Part shown: piece after piece, positions 15,982 through 25,581 of the stretch | Layout: each line of letters begins with the position of its first letter | How positions within the stretch are numbered: position 1 is the first letter of the stretch | NCBI RefSeq assembly: GCF_002217355.1 | Contig: NZ_MUHA01000030.1 | Span: forward strand, 1 to 64,000 | DNA length: 64,000 bases | Source of the DNA: Flavobacterium oncorhynchi | Lineage (GTDB): Bacteria; Bacteroidota; Bacteroidia; Flavobacteriales; Flavobacteriaceae | Reading direction: 5' to 3' | Notes under the pieces: generated by a model | What the model was told of the DNA's origin: nothing | Database searches by the model: none | What the model saw: the letters and a program-made list of their open reading frames with translations, nothing else | Position numbers and translations under genes: made by a program

Positions 15982-18243
15982 CTATAACTTAGAAATTGGT
16001 GCAGACAAACAACTTTCTGGAATGTCAAAAGCATTAACCAGAGCTAACGCATCTGGGCGGATATCCCAGCATAATTGATTTACCATTTTTCTGATTGCTT
16101 TTGTTTTTACAGCTTCCATATATCCATCTTCAAGAAACCAAGCCTTGTTTTTTTCTAATTGAGAAAGTGCATACAGCTGACTTAATTTTGTCAATATTTC
16201 TTTTGTTTTTAAATCTTCTACAGCTTTAACTGCGATTTGAAACTGTTCTAGAACTACTCTTTCTAAGTAAGCTTGAGACACATCTATCATTTGATGCTGC
16301 ACTACATTAAAAGCATCATAAGTATCTAATCCGTCATCAATTAACCTTTTAATACGTTTAGCTGCTGATGCTAAAATTGTTTTCTCTCTGTGAATGAAAG
16401 CCTGCAAATGGAATTCTCCATCTAATAAATGTTCGTCTTCTGTTCTGCGAGTAGCAATTGGGTTCTTTTCAGTAATTGCGGTTTTTGCATTTTCATACAC
16501 ATAATTTATAATTCCGAATGATCCCATTTCACCAAAAGATTTTCTAAACTCAGATAAACGATTTTTGGCCGTTAACTGCATTAAAACAGTGTTATCTCCT
16601 TCAAAAGTGGTGTAAATTTCAGTGTCATTTTTTAAAGCATCGATTCTATTTTCAGACAAATATCCTTTTCCACCGCAAGCTTCACGGCATTCTTGCAGTA
16701 TATCTCTTGTACTCCAAGTTGAATATGATTTCAATCCCGCAGCCAATGCTTCGATTTCCTGCATTTCGGCTTCTGTTCTATTCAAGAATCTATTAGTAAG
16801 ATATTGCAGAGCAAAATGTACTGCATATATTTTTGCCAAATGCGGCAGTAAACGACGCTGATGAATTCTATAATTTAAAATTGGAACTTCTGATCCTCCT
16901 TCTGGGCCAAACTGTCGGCGTTGGTCACTGTATCGAATTGCAATTGTTAATCCCGATTTTGCTGCTGATAATGCAGAACGCGGAATCCCAATTCTTCCGC
17001 CGACTAGAGTTCCTAACATCGTAAAAAAGCGTCTGTTATCACTTGGAATCGGACTTTCAAATTCTCCTTTGTCGTTTACCGATGCAAAACGATCAAGCAT
17101 ATTTTCTTTCGGAATCACGACATTATCAAAACTTATGGTTCCGTTATCAACTCCGTTTAAGCCCATTTTATGACCGCAATCACCTATTGTAACTCCGTTT
17201 AGAATATTTCCATTTGCGTCTCTTAGTCCAACTACAAAAGCATTTACACCATAATCATGGCCGTCAATAATTAATTTTGCAAAAACAGTCGCCATTTGAC
17301 CATGAACCGCGGCGTTGCCAATATATTCTTTTTGGGCATTTTTGTTTGGTGTATGAATTGTAAAGGTTTGATTGTTATGATTGTAAGTTGCCGTAGTTTC
17401 CAGTCCTTTTACATTAGATCCATGATGTGTTTCGGTCATTGCAAAACAGCCGGGAAGCTTTAAAGAACCAATATCTTTTAGATATTTGGCGTAATGTTTC
17501 TCTGTTCCAAGAGATTGTACACTCATTCCCCAAAGTCCAAATTGAACTCCAAATTTTATTACCAAACTCAAATCATGGTAACTTAATGTCTCCATTACAG
17601 CAAAATAATCTGCAATGTTTTCTCCGCCGCCATATTGCTTTGGATAAGCCATATTTCCTAAGTTTTCCTCCGCTAGAATTTTACACCATTTATATACTGT
17701 TTGACGGTAAATATTAATATCTGTCGAAGTTTCGTAAGCAAACTCGGGTTTCGAAATTATTGATTTTACTCTGTTAATAATTGGTGCTTCTTTACCATTT
17801 AGAATTGATGTTAATTGTTGAATATCAAAACTATTTGTTGTTTGAGAATTAGCGGTTAATGAATCTGATTTTGTTTTAAAATTCTGAATTACTTCTTCTC
17901 CCAGAATTCCAAGATCATTTTCCAGTTTTGTAAAATCTGATTCTAAAGCCGAAATGTCTAAGTCTTTTTCTGAAAGTGCAACCGCAATATCAAAAATAGA
18001 TTTTATAGACGACTTGTCTTTTATATTAGCTTCAATGTCTGATTTCCATTGTGTGAGTTCATTTCGCGAAGGCGGATTTGAAATATCAACTTTTGAGAGA
18101 AGATATTCTTGCTCTTCAACTGAAAGTTTTTTTTGAGATTTTATAAACTCTTTTAGTGTAACAAATTCTTTTTGAGTTAAAAGATCATCGGACCACACTA
18201 AATAAAACAATGGAATAAAGGCTTGAAGTTTGGCGTTTTTCAT
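15982..18243 (-). CDS. Acyl-CoA dehydrogenase/oxidase family, long form
   Basis: A 753-residue flavoprotein, about twice the length of a standard acyl-CoA dehydrogenase. The N-terminal 150 residues are an all-helical extension. The FAD/substrate core follows: YPKQYGGGENIADYFAVMETL, CFAMTETHHGSNVKGLETTA, and MGLNGVDNGTISFDNVVIP. A C-terminal catalytic helical domain contains ILQECREACGGKGYLSENRI and a final oxidase-like extension. The TETHHGSN motif and the overall length resemble acyl-CoA oxidases. It likely performs the first beta-oxidation step on fatty acyl-CoA in the cytoplasm. It stands alone on the minus strand. Confidence 0.9.
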   Translation of the reverse strand: MKNAKLQAFIPLFYLVWSDDLLTQKEFVTLKEFIKSQKKLSVEEQEYLLSKVDISNPPSRNELTQWKSDIEANIKDKSSIKSIFDIAVALSEKDLDISALESDFTKLENDLGILGEEVIQNFKTKSDSLTANSQTTNSFDIQQLTSILNGKEAPIINRVKSIISKPEFAYETSTDINIYRQTVYKWCKILAEENLGNMAYPKQYGGGENIADYFAVMETLSYHDLSLVIKFGVQFGLWGMSVQSLGTEKHYAKYLKDIGSLKLPGCFAMTETHHGSNVKGLETTATYNHNNQTFTIHTPNKNAQKEYIGNAAVHGQMATVFAKLIIDGHDYGVNAFVVGLRDANGNILNGVTIGDCGHKMGLNGVDNGTISFDNVVIPKENMLDRFASVNDKGEFESPIPSDNRRFFTMLGTLVGGRIGIPRSALSAAKSGLTIAIRYSDQRRQFGPEGGSEVPILNYRIHQRRLLPHLAKIYAVHFALQYLTNRFLNRTEAEMQEIEALAAGLKSYSTWSTRDILQECREACGGKGYLSENRIDALKNDTEIYTTFEGDNTVLMQLTAKNRLSEFRKSFGEMGSFGIINYVYENAKTAITEKNPIATRRTEDEHLLDGEFHLQAFIHREKTILASAAKRIKRLIDDGLDTYDAFNVVQHQMIDVSQAYLERVVLEQFQIAVKAVEDLKTKEILTKLSQLYALSQLEKNKAWFLEDGYMEAVKTKAIRKMVNQLCWDIRPDALALVNAFDIPESCLSAPISKL

Positions 18244-18323
18244 AGAGAATAGGTTTGGAAATAGTTTTTTTTGCCACTCCGATAAAGATCTGAAGTGGTA
18301 TTTTTCAATTTACTGCATAAAAA

Positions 18324-18352
18324 AACAGGAATGAAAAATACTCATTCCTGTT
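18324..18352 (-). terminator. Hairpin terminator after the EamA gene
   Basis: An 11-bp perfect stem (18324-18334 with 18342-18352, AACAGGAATGA and its complement) with an A-run on the low-coordinate side (T-run in the minus-strand transcript). It lies about 65 bases after the EamA stop at 18418. Confidence 0.8.
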
Positions 18353-18417
18353 CAAACATCCTGTTAAGATTCTGGTAATTTATATTTTAAACCAATAAAA
18401 AATATAAAAAACGATTG

Positions 18418-19335
18418 TTATTTAGAACCTTTGGATACTGGGATTAATTTTTGCTTTATGGCAAAAATATGATGTGAATTAAAAACCAATACTGCAAGAA
18501 ATACAATTCCGTATGCGATAATTTGAATAGACCCAATTGGCTCTTTATAAAAGAATGCTGCCAAAAGAAATGCAATCATTGGATTAATATTCAAAAGCAT
18601 CCCCACTGTTGAAGAATTAATACCTGAAAGTGCGTATAAATTAAGGAATAACGGAAAGATCGTAAACAAAATGGCAATGGTTTCGATACAGAAATAAAAC
18701 TTAAATTCTGTTGGAACCTGTCCGCTGTAAGCAGGATAAAAAGGCAGTAAAAATAAAGCCGCCAATGTAATATGGAAAGTTAAGACTATAAATTTATCAA
18801 AACCTTTATTTATACGCTGACTTACTAAATAAGAAGCATAAGTAAAGCCGATTATAATACTGAAAACCATATCCATAATATTGGTATAAGATAAAAGCAG
18901 ACAACCCGAAATACTCAAACCAACAGCCATCCATTGTGTTTTACTTAGTTTTTCATGCAAAATAAAATAAGCCAATAAAGTGGTTAGAATTGGGCATACT
19001 AAATAGGCTAATGAAGTTGCTTTTACACTAACATGATTCATTACATAGATAAATGTAAACCAGTTTGCCATTAAAAAAACGCTTCCGCCAATATTTAGTA
19101 AAATACTTCTTCGTTTTTCAGAAATCGGCATAGCTTTAAAAGTAGCAATAGTTTCTTTTATTTTTTTTCTTCTAAAGGTAAAAGCAATCAACAGCATTAG
19201 AATACTACAGCTGAAAACACGATAAAACAATATGTCCAATGATGGATATTCATGTATTGGTTTTAAAACCAAACTAAAAAATCCCCAGATTACAAAACAT
19301 GTAATGGCTGCGATGTAGTATTTTGTTGTTTTCAT
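18418..19335 (-). CDS. EamA-family (RarD-like) transporter
   Basis: A 305-residue drug/metabolite transporter with ten hydrophobic helices in two EamA repeats (first: YYIAAITCFVIWGFFSLVLK; second around GFTYASYLVSQRI to the end). I chose ATG 19335; the open frame reaches 19422, but the first 29 residues would be an unhydrophobic extension crossing the divergent promoter region. It shares a 100-bp intergenic region with a MocR regulator. MocR proteins often control a neighbouring transporter, so this exporter may move an amino acid or a vitamin-B6-linked compound. The substrate is unknown. Confidence 0.88.
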   Translation of the reverse strand: MKTTKYYIAAITCFVIWGFFSLVLKPIHEYPSLDILFYRVFSCSILMLLIAFTFRRKKIKETIATFKAMPISEKRRSILLNIGGSVFLMANWFTFIYVMNHVSVKATSLAYLVCPILTTLLAYFILHEKLSKTQWMAVGLSISGCLLLSYTNIMDMVFSIIIGFTYASYLVSQRINKGFDKFIVLTFHITLAALFLLPFYPAYSGQVPTEFKFYFCIETIAILFTIFPLFLNLYALSGINSSTVGMLLNINPMIAFLLAAFFYKEPIGSIQIIAYGIVFLAVLVFNSHHIFAIKQKLIPVSKGSK

Positions 19336-19383
19336 CTGGATATTATTTATACTTTTTTTGATGAAACAAATTTCTAAAAAATT

Positions 19384-19403
19384 ATACAGCAATACAGATA
19401 CAG
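19384..19403. promoter_or_regulatory. Triple ATACAG repeat, candidate MocR operator
   Basis: Three direct copies of ATACAG (19384-19389, 19392-19397, 19398-19403) lie in the shared region between the EamA and MocR genes. GabR, the best studied MocR regulator, binds direct ATACCA repeats, so this arrangement fits a MocR operator serving both genes. Confidence 0.5.
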
Positions 19404-19435
19404 TTTTTGTAAATTGCACCATAACAGTTTTTTTT

Positions 19436-20854
19436 ATGAAAGATTCGAATTACTTGTATTTACAGTTTGCTGATCGTATTGAAAAACAGATTAAATCTGG
19501 TGTTTTAAACGTGGGTGACAAACTGCCCTCTATACGCGAAGTATGCGCAGAAACCGGCTACAGTATGAGTACCGTGAGCAAAGCTTATTATGAAATTGAG
19601 AGCAGATCACTTATAGAATCAAGACCGCAATCTGGATATTATGTAAGTAATATTTCGGCTAGAACAATTCCTGAGCCATCACCAAGTAGTCCTATTTTAA
19701 AATGTGAAAACATTGATCGAGAAGATTTGATCGATCAGGTTTATGGTAATATGACCGATAAAAATATTACGATGCTTTCTTTAGGATTCCCATCTAATGA
19801 GCTGCTTCCCATTGCTAAGTTGAATAAAGGAATGGTTCAAGCCATGCGACAGCTTCCAAACAGCGGAACGAGCTACGAACAAGTTCAAGGAAATTTAAAT
19901 TTAAGAAAAGAAATTGCCCGCTGGTCCTACACTTGGGGCGGATCTTTGACTGAACATGATATAATTACAATGCCAGGCTGTACTAGTGCAATTTCACATT
20001 GTTTAATGACTTTGACAAAACCGGGAGATACTATTATTACTGAAAGTCCAGCGTATTTTGGAATTTTACAATTGGCAAAATCATTGGGTTTGTACATTAT
20101 GGAACTGCCGACCAACATGACGACTGGCATAGAATTGGAAGCTTTAAAAAAGGCTCTTTCCTCAAAGAAAGTAAAACTTTGTTTGTTGATGAGCAATTTT
20201 AGCAATCCATCTGGGAGTATGATGCCTGCTGAACATAAAATAGAAGTAGTTCGATTAATGGAATTTTACAATATTCCGCTGATTGAAGATGATATTCATG
20301 GCGATTTGTACTTTGGCTCCAGCCGTCCTACAAACTGTAAAACGTATGACGAAAGCGGTATTGTGCTGTGCTGCAGTTCTGTTTCAAAAACGCTTGCACC
20401 AGGTTATCGTGTAGGCTGGGTTTCGCCTGGAAAGTTTAAAAAACAAATTTTGCGAAATAAAATTTACCACAGTCTCTCCTCGCCTACAATTACGCACGAA
20501 GTTGTGGGAGATTTTCTAAAAAATGGGCGCTATGAGAATCATCTTCGTAAAATCCGTCAAATTTTAAATCGTAATTGTAATAATTATATAAACACGGTTT
20601 TAGAATCTTTTCCAGCAGGAACAAAAGTAAGTCAGCCGCAAGGAGGTTTTTTTCTATGGATTGAGCTTGATAAAAGTATCGATACAGCTGCATTTTATCA
20701 TTTAGCTATGAAACACAATATTAGTATTGCTCCGGGACGTATTTTCTCTTTTCAAGATCAATTTTCAAATTGTATGCGCCTGAGTTTTGGTCTTCCTTGG
20801 TCAAATGAACTTAGGGAATCAATACAAACTCTAGGAAAACTTGCTGGCAAATAA
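19436..20854 (+). CDS. MocR-type regulator: GntR HTH fused to PLP aminotransferase
   Basis: A 472-residue MocR/GabR-family protein. Residues 1-75 are a GntR winged helix (QIKSGVLNVGDKLPSIREVC, SMSTVSKAYYEIE, SGYYVS). The rest is a fold-type I aminotransferase domain with SYEQVQGN, IEDDIHGDLYFG and the PLP-lysine motif SSVSKTLAPGYRVGW. I start at ATG 19436 because the family begins at this point; the open frame extends upstream to 19358 without domain content. It is divergent from the EamA transporter gene and probably controls both, using PLP or an amino-acid adduct as effector. Confidence 0.92.
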   Translation: MKDSNYLYLQFADRIEKQIKSGVLNVGDKLPSIREVCAETGYSMSTVSKAYYEIESRSLIESRPQSGYYVSNISARTIPEPSPSSPILKCENIDREDLIDQVYGNMTDKNITMLSLGFPSNELLPIAKLNKGMVQAMRQLPNSGTSYEQVQGNLNLRKEIARWSYTWGGSLTEHDIITMPGCTSAISHCLMTLTKPGDTIITESPAYFGILQLAKSLGLYIMELPTNMTTGIELEALKKALSSKKVKLCLLMSNFSNPSGSMMPAEHKIEVVRLMEFYNIPLIEDDIHGDLYFGSSRPTNCKTYDESGIVLCCSSVSKTLAPGYRVGWVSPGKFKKQILRNKIYHSLSSPTITHEVVGDFLKNGRYENHLRKIRQILNRNCNNYINTVLESFPAGTKVSQPQGGFFLWIELDKSIDTAAFYHLAMKHNISIAPGRIFSFQDQFSNCMRLSFGLPWSNELRESIQTLGKLAGK

Positions 20855-20863
20855 TATAAAAAA

Positions 20864-20895
20864 GCTGGACAGCAAAAAAAAATATACTGTCCAGC
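20864..20895. terminator. Bidirectional hairpin terminator
   Basis: A 9-bp stem GCTGGACAG (20864-20872) with its complement (20887-20895) lies between the convergent MocR and bestrophin genes, with A/T-rich flanks on both sides. It could stop transcription from either side. Confidence 0.7.
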
Positions 20896-20924
20896 CAACA
20901 ATTAAGAGACCAAAATTAAAATTG

Positions 20925-21872
20925 TTATAAAACGAAATAAGCGTCTTTCTCGACTTTTACTGGTTCGTCTTTTAAATCAAATTCTTTTATAATATCAAAT
21001 TCACTTTGATATTCGTTAAGCATTTGTTTGATATTTCTTTCTATTGTATTAGCAATAGTCGTTACAGGTGTGTCTGAAGGTCTATTTTCAAATGGATCCT
21101 GCAAGTGAATAGCCATTCTTTCTATTAAAAAGAAAGCTCCCGATATTGCAGTAATTAACGGAATCGCAAACCAGCTTAATACGCTTGTTAAACCAAATGG
21201 AAGCAGAAAAATAAATAAACACAGCGTCAATCTAATGTACATACTGTAAGTAGTTGGGAAAATAGTATTTTTAATTCTCTCACACTTACCCATCTCATCG
21301 CATAATCTTGACAATGTATTATCAATTTCTACTTGTTGATACATATTGATTCGCTTTTCGTTCTTAGCATTTCTAAGATCTCGCGCATGAAGCATTAAAA
21401 TAGCATTTGGTATATTTTGATGGTTTTTGATGTAACGAAGCTCTTCTTCGCTTACCAAACCTTCAAGCGGTTTTATGGCGTCTTTGTTTCGCAGCGCTTG
21501 ACCTAAACTATAACACCATGCAATCTGTCTTTTGGCAAAATTCTCCTTGAATTCGCTCGCTTTAACAGAAAAATCTGGATCTTTATAAAACGTCAATACT
21601 TGACGAATTAAGGTTCTTGAGTCGTTTACAATTGCTCCCCAAACAATTCTTGCTTCCCACCATCTATCATAAGCCTGATTAGACTTAAAGGCTAATAATA
21701 AGGAAATAATCGTTCCAATCATTGTTGGAATCGCAATTGGAATATCTACAGGAAGATTTATAAAATAGTGATGAAAAATTTCAAATAGTATGGTATAAGT
21801 CAATACCAAGGCAATTTCTACTTTAATTTTCCCGAGAACGTACTTCATTGGTATTCTTTTCTTTAATAACAT
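20925..21872 (-). CDS. Bestrophin-family anion channel
   Basis: A 315-residue bacterial bestrophin. Two N-terminal hydrophobic segments follow KYVLGKIKVEIALVLTYTIL and PTMIGTIISLLLAFKSNQAYDRWWEAR; the latter, with RWWEAR, is the family signature. Two further membrane segments occur near residues 205-250 (IRLTLCLFIFLLPFGLTSVLS). The C-terminus is soluble and contains DPFENRPSDTPV, the conserved acidic/Pro region. These proteins form pentameric channels for chloride or cations in the inner membrane. It lies 45 bp after a universal stress protein gene and below a two-component system on the same strand. Confidence 0.92.
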   Translation of the reverse strand: MLLKKRIPMKYVLGKIKVEIALVLTYTILFEIFHHYFINLPVDIPIAIPTMIGTIISLLLAFKSNQAYDRWWEARIVWGAIVNDSRTLIRQVLTFYKDPDFSVKASEFKENFAKRQIAWCYSLGQALRNKDAIKPLEGLVSEEELRYIKNHQNIPNAILMLHARDLRNAKNEKRINMYQQVEIDNTLSRLCDEMGKCERIKNTIFPTTYSMYIRLTLCLFIFLLPFGLTSVLSWFAIPLITAISGAFFLIERMAIHLQDPFENRPSDTPVTTIANTIERNIKQMLNEYQSEFDIIKEFDLKDEPVKVEKDAYFVL

Positions 21873-21917
21873 ATCGTCGGTTTTAATTAAATTAATTATT
21901 TAAAAGAGTGATTTGAT

Positions 21918-22640
21918 TTAAACCAATTCTTCGTATAACGAAAGAACAGGAAGTCCTAGTCGCTCATTAATACTCTCTTTTTTAGTTTTCTTAAATTTGA
22001 TTTTCTCACCTTTACGAGTTTCTACAAGCAAATCGATGTCATATTTTGAAATTGCTTCATTTAAATATGGAGCCATATCTTCATAGTTATCATCGATTTT
22101 TGAAGTTTGGCTTACAATTTCATAAGAGAAATTATCATTCAGAAATTGCTGAACATCTTTAATATGCATATTTGCCTTACCATTTTCGATATAAAGTGCC
22201 TTGTTGAAATCGTTTTTAGGCTGTTCAATTCCTAAGTGCAGAATTGGGCATTTTTGGTTTCCTGCCAGCTGAGTTAAATACTGATGGATACGTTTGGTCT
22301 CTTTTTTATAAGAGTGAGTTAAGATGACCAATTTAACAGAAAAGTTGTCTATAATACCTCTAAAAATTGGAGATGAAAGACCGTATTGATTGTGGATTTT
22401 TATTTTGCAGTTTTGCGTATGACCAATCATATATCTGCAAGTTTCTAAAACTTCTTCTTGGCTTCTTGTAAGTCCAGTTCTCATTTCACGTAAAAAATGA
22501 GAAGAAGAAAAAGTATCCGGAGTGTCAGAAACCATCATTAGAATGATTTCGCACTCCGATTCTTTTGCTTGATTAATAGCAGCATTTACTGCGCTGATTG
22601 TATCGTCTTTTAATGTAGTAGGTATAAGGAAATTTTTCAT
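21918..22640 (-). CDS. Universal stress protein-like
   Basis: A 240-residue protein whose first 145 residues fit a UspA fold: MKNFLIPTTLKDDTISAVNAA, CEIILMMVSD, KIKIHNQYGLSSPIFRGI, VKLVILTHSYK and CPILHLG. The usual GxxG nucleotide-binding loop is not evident. The second half is a degenerate repeat ending in PVLSLYEELV. It is probably a cytoplasmic stress protein with reduced or no ATP binding. It sits between the sensor kinase gene (77 bp gap) and the bestrophin gene (45 bp gap), and may be a target of the two-component system. Confidence 0.75.
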   Translation of the reverse strand: MKNFLIPTTLKDDTISAVNAAINQAKESECEIILMMVSDTPDTFSSSHFLREMRTGLTRSQEEVLETCRYMIGHTQNCKIKIHNQYGLSSPIFRGIIDNFSVKLVILTHSYKKETKRIHQYLTQLAGNQKCPILHLGIEQPKNDFNKALYIENGKANMHIKDVQQFLNDNFSYEIVSQTSKIDDNYEDMAPYLNEAISKYDIDLLVETRKGEKIKFKKTKKESINERLGLPVLSLYEELV

Positions 22641-22717
22641 AAGTATATTCTTTTAGTTTATACATACAAAATAACTCCTTGGAAATTAGATCGTTCTTAA
22701 GCTCTAATTAGATTTTT

Positions 22718-24121
22718 CTAAGATTCAACATTAGAATTTTTAATGTTATTCTTTTTGATTTTTGATTTATTAAAGATTATAGTAACGATAGTTCCTTTGT
22801 TTTGCTCAGATTGCACTTGAATTTCTCCATCATGCATACGAATAATTTTTGAAGCTAAAGGAAGACCTAAACCGTAACCAATATACTTGGCAGCAATTTT
22901 TCCTCTAAAGAAAGGCTCATATAAATGAGGGATATCTTCAGGAGGAATTCCAATTCCGATATCATTAATAGAAATTTTAATAAAATCATGGTTAACTGTA
23001 AGTACCACAAAAACCTCATTATTATCAGAATATTTTACTCCATTGGTAATAATATTATTAATAGCGAGCTCTAAAAGAGGTTTATTGCAAGGCAGCAGCA
23101 GTAAACTTGAATCTTTTGGAGCAAAGTTTAACTTGATGCTTACGCGGTTATCAGGAAAAATTTTATCTAAATCTGATTTAACATCTAATAGCAATTCGTC
23201 TATTCTAGCAATATCTAAAACTTGTTTTTTACCGTCATAACCGGTTTGCGTAAGTTTAAGCAAACTTTCGGTTAAGTTTCCTAATCTTGATGCTTGGCTG
23301 TAAATATTTTCTAGAGATTGAACATACTCTTTTACCTCACGTTCTTTAAGAAGCATAATTTCTGCTTCGGCGATTATTGTCGTAATAGGTGTTTTTAATT
23401 CGTGAGAAGCATTATTTATAAAATTGGCCTGTATTTCAAAAGAGGTTTCTAAACGATCCAGCATATCATTAAAGGTTTCTGTAAGATCTGAGATCTCATC
23501 AGAATTCTTGACTTCAGGAAGACGATTGTGCAGGTTTGATGCACTTATTCGGTTTACCTCTCTAATAATTCTTGCTACAGGATTAATAACTCGTTTAGCT
23601 AAAAAACGACCTAAAAAGAAAGCCAAAAACATAAACGCAATACCTCCTACGATCAATATTTTTACAATATAAATAGAAGTTGTTTTTCCTTGACGATCTC
23701 GTGCACCAACAATTACTATGTATTTTTGATTTCCTTCTTTAAAAATTTGTCCTAAATAATATTTGCTGTTTATTTCATAATAGTTTCTTCCTGTCTCTAA
23801 TATGGTAGAATAAAACTCATTAGGAAGATTTAAGTCTGTATTGTAATCAAAGCTGTTAGCGCTGTTTACTTTAAGCACATACTCTTCTTCCTCGATAAGT
23901 TCTTCGAGTCCGTTTTTCTTTAAATTACTATAATATTTTATCTTTTCAGGATCATTTTGAAAATGAATAGAAGACACAATTTTTGCTCTGTCATCTAATC
24001 GTTTCAAAAAATGATAACGATTATTTTCTCTAAACAAAACAAAAACAAGTACACTTAAAAGTAAGGTACTAAAAGTTGAAAGCGCTACATAAGTTAAAGT
24101 AATTTTTTTTCTTATATCCAT
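22718..24121 (-). CDS. Sensor histidine kinase
   Basis: A 467-residue membrane histidine kinase. Membrane helices at about 8-30 and 152-174 enclose a 120-residue periplasmic sensor region. HAMP (RVINPVARIIREVNRI) is followed by the HisKA box with H240 in NASHELKTPITT. The HATPase_c motifs come last: N-box LAINNIITNGVKYSDNN, G1 DIGIGIPP and G2 GYGLGLPLASKI. It starts one base after the stop of the response regulator gene, so the two are translationally coupled. The signal is unknown; the layout resembles CusS/RprX-type kinases. Confidence 0.95.
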   Translation of the reverse strand: MDIRKKITLTYVALSTFSTLLLSVLVFVLFRENNRYHFLKRLDDRAKIVSSIHFQNDPEKIKYYSNLKKNGLEELIEEEEYVLKVNSANSFDYNTDLNLPNEFYSTILETGRNYYEINSKYYLGQIFKEGNQKYIVIVGARDRQGKTTSIYIVKILIVGGIAFMFLAFFLGRFLAKRVINPVARIIREVNRISASNLHNRLPEVKNSDEISDLTETFNDMLDRLETSFEIQANFINNASHELKTPITTIIAEAEIMLLKEREVKEYVQSLENIYSQASRLGNLTESLLKLTQTGYDGKKQVLDIARIDELLLDVKSDLDKIFPDNRVSIKLNFAPKDSSLLLLPCNKPLLELAINNIITNGVKYSDNNEVFVVLTVNHDFIKISINDIGIGIPPEDIPHLYEPFFRGKIAAKYIGYGLGLPLASKIIRMHDGEIQVQSEQNKGTIVTIIFNKSKIKKNNIKNSNVES

Positions 24122-24122
24122 T

Positions 24123-24797
24123 TTATGGTTTTATCACATAACCTAGTCCTTTCATCGTATGAATGAGTTTGGTTTTAAAAGGTTTGTCTACTTTTTTTCG
24201 TAAATATGTAATATAAACATCTACAACATTAGTGTTCATATCAAAATTAATATCCCAAACGTTATCTAAAATCTGATCACGAGAGACAATCATACCGGCA
24301 TTTTTGCCTAAATAATACAATAATTTAAACTCTTTTGCAGTCAAAATTATAGATTCACCGTCTCTTTTAACTGTTTTTGCACGTCCATTTATCTCTAAAT
24401 CTCCTACCGAAATAACATCAATTTTATCTGTTTCTTGATGTGCTCTACGATGTAAAGCGTTGACTCTTGCATCAAGTTCTCCAAACTTAAATGGTTTAAC
24501 CAAATAATCATCAGCTCCTGCATTAAGGCCGGTTACGATATTTTCTGATGTTCCTAAAGCTGTTAAAAGCAAAACAGGCACAAAGTTTTTACTTGCGCGA
24601 AGTCTTCTGCATATTTCAATTCCATTAATATCAGGCAGCATTACATCTAGAATTACAACATCAAAATTATAGTTGTGAATCATTTCTAGTGCAGTTTTAC
24701 CATCAAGTGCCACACTTACTTCGTTGTTATTTTCTGCAAATCCTTTGCGTAAAATCGACAAAAGATTTGGTTCGTCTTCGACTATAAGTAGTTTCAT
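24123..24797 (-). CDS. OmpR-family response regulator
   Basis: A 224-residue response regulator. The receiver domain has the acidic pair E8/D9, phospho-acceptor D51 (VVILDVMLPD), T79 and K101 (DDYLVKPF). The C-terminal winged helix has the OmpR pattern (LTAKEFKLLYYLGKNAG, SRDQILDNVWD, VDVYITYLRKKVD, KGLGYVI). I start at ATG 24797 (MKLLIVEDE); an upstream in-frame codon would add seven unsupported residues. It is the first gene of the set RR-kinase-stress protein-bestrophin. Confidence 0.95.
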   Translation of the reverse strand: MKLLIVEDEPNLLSILRKGFAENNNEVSVALDGKTALEMIHNYNFDVVILDVMLPDINGIEICRRLRASKNFVPVLLLTALGTSENIVTGLNAGADDYLVKPFKFGELDARVNALHRRAHQETDKIDVISVGDLEINGRAKTVKRDGESIILTAKEFKLLYYLGKNAGMIVSRDQILDNVWDINFDMNTNVVDVYITYLRKKVDKPFKTKLIHTMKGLGYVIKP

Positions 24798-24906
24798 ATT
24801 AATTTGTATCAACAACAAAAATAGGGATTGCCATTAAAAATACTATTCATAACTGTTATAAATTATGATTTTATTATGAACTCTTGCCTAAATTTTATGC
24901 AAAAAA

Positions 24907-24931
24907 AAAGCAACTTACAATAAGTTGCTTT
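24907..24931 (-). terminator. Hairpin terminator after the beta-barrel gene
   Basis: An 11-bp stem AAAGCAACTTA (24907-24917) with its complement (24921-24931), loop CAA, and an A-run on the low side. It lies 30 bases past the 24961 stop and upstream of the response regulator gene. Confidence 0.8.
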
Positions 24932-24960
24932 TTTATATACTAAAATTAGGTTGTTTAGTA

Positions 24961-25581
24961 CTAGTTTTTGAAATTAAAACTCAATACAGCTCCTAAACCA
25001 AACTGGAAAGTAGAAACATAATCGTCAACTGCAACTGGTCCATACCAATATGTCCAATAATAACTCTGACCAACTGCTGCTGACATAGATTGTAAATAGG
25101 CATTAATATTTACAGAGACTGTTGAAGCGGTTTTAATCTTTACCCCTCCTTTTATATCCCAGGCAAAATAAGTACCACTTCCGCCCTGAGGTGTTTCAAT
25201 AATACCGACTCCCGCTCCAGCGCCTAAATAAGGCAAAAGATTTGAGCTTGTATCAAAATAATGAGTAAAATCGGCAAGAATGAAATTAAAAGCTCCTTTA
25301 TCGTTTCCAGCATTGATTTGGTTTCCTGTTGGACCATAAAATGGAATTTTAGTATCAGCTCTTAAATACTTTAATTCAACTGAATTGTTTGTTGAGAAAA
25401 AATATTCAAAACCAGCGCCATATTGAAAACCATCTTCAACTGTTGCTGAATAACCATCGTAGTCGATGCTGTCAGAAAAATTGTAACCACCATACAAATT
25501 AAGAGAAAATGACCTCGCATCTTGCGCATTCATTCCTATTGCAAATAGGAAAAAAACTAAAAATAAACTGTACTTTTTCAT
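24961..25581 (-). CDS. Outer-membrane beta-barrel protein
   Basis: A 206-residue exported protein with signal peptide to about residue 19 (GMNAQ). The mature sequence alternates strands typical of small porin-like barrels (SFSLNLYGGYNFSDSIDYDG, FQYGAGFEYFFSTNNSVELKY, LLPYLGAGAGVGI, FQFGLGAVLSFNF). The FxFGLG-VLSF end is usual for the OmpW/OprF-N-like beta-barrel families of Bacteroidota. It is a monocistronic gene upstream of the two-component operon and ends at a hairpin terminator. Confidence 0.8.
   Translation of the reverse strand: MKKYSLFLVFFLFAIGMNAQDARSFSLNLYGGYNFSDSIDYDGYSATVEDGFQYGAGFEYFFSTNNSVELKYLRADTKIPFYGPTGNQINAGNDKGAFNFILADFTHYFDTSSNLLPYLGAGAGVGIIETPQGGSGTYFAWDIKGGVKIKTASTVSVNINAYLQSMSAAVGQSYYWTYWYGPVAVDDYVSTFQFGLGAVLSFNFKN

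Noticed and set aside
15849..16034. Open frame of 61 codons overlapping the end of the acyl-CoA gene
   Set aside because: It overlaps a well-supported gene on the same strand, has no family resemblance and probably reflects the GC-richer intergenic repeat.
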